Shown piece by piece: positions 5,410 to 5,483 of a stretch of DNA of 5,483 bases (within the stretch, counting starts at the first letter, position 1; every line of letters starts with the position of its first letter). The stretch covers positions 1-5,483 of the forward strand of contig JAISXE010000176.1 of the NCBI GenBank assembly GCA_031270615.1, given 5' to 3'. Made by a program: the position numbers and the translations under genes. The notes below the pieces were generated by a model that saw nothing but the letters and a program-made list of their open reading frames with translations, was not told where the DNA came from and ran no database searches. The DNA is from Spirochaetia bacterium (GTDB taxonomy: Bacteria > Spirochaetota > Spirochaetia > DTKZ01).

Positions 5410-5445
5410 CCTAACTCCGCCCATGTTAGGCCGCTTATTTTATTT
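5410..5445 (+). terminator. Weak candidate intrinsic terminator
   Basis: CCTAAC (5410-5415) pairs with GTTAGG (5425-5430) across a nine-base loop, followed by a T-rich stretch (5434-5445). The stem is short and not GC-rich, and it lies about 150 bases beyond the barrel-gene stop, so the call is tentative. Confidence 0.3.
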
Positions 5446-5448
5446 AAC

Positions 5449-5483
5449 TGAGCCTGTTCCAAACTTTGTTTAGGGGGGAAGCC
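5449..5483 (+). repeat. TGAGCCTGTTCC dispersed repeat, right copy
   Basis: Inverted counterpart of 150-189: TGAGCCTGTTCC, then CTTTGTTTA, then GGGAAGCC at the window edge. It may continue beyond the window. It lies 3' of the barrel gene in that gene's orientation, as the left copy does for fabF. Confidence 0.7.

Overview
The window is GC-rich chromosomal DNA from a diderm bacterium. It carries three type II fatty-acid synthesis genes on the minus strand and one outer-membrane beta-barrel gene on the plus strand. Nothing present fixes the taxon. A spirochaete of the Treponema type is my best guess, from the gene set, the single-POTRA barrel protein and the repeat-laden intergenic DNA, but no marker confirms it.

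Layout, left to right. Positions 1-239 hold no gene. They contain a compact fold-back element (8-113) with mutually exclusive pairings, then a dispersed repeat (150-189) and a CACAGAC-type repeat (193-222), all 3' of fabF. fabF (240-1478) and fabG (1489-2229) are on the minus strand, 10 bases apart, with the fabF ribosome-binding site overlapping the fabG stop. Positions 2230-2743 are a 514-base gene-free stretch made almost wholly of repeats: a palindrome, two near-identical ~94-bp direct repeats flanking a GC-rich hairpin, and a CCACGGAC-type element. fabD (2744-3688) follows on the minus strand. Positions 3689-3981 are the divergent intergenic region, with candidate promoters and another CCAC...GTGG element. 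A single-POTRA outer-membrane protein gene (3982-5256) runs on the plus strand. Positions 5257-5483 hold no gene but carry a further CCAC...GTGG element and an inverted copy of the repeat at 150-189.

How the genes work together: FabD loads malonyl groups onto acyl carrier protein, FabF condenses malonyl-ACP with the growing chain, and FabG reduces the resulting 3-ketoacyl-ACP. The acyl carrier protein gene, often found in such clusters, is absent here, as are fabH, fabZ and an enoyl reductase. The divergent barrel protein belongs to outer-membrane biology. The pairing with fab genes suggests an envelope theme but shows no direct functional link.

The unusual part is the intergenic DNA. Every intergenic gap longer than 10 bases carries repeats from at least one of three families. 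One family (at 32-85 and, in part, 2371-2429) has a symmetric, RNA-like secondary structure.
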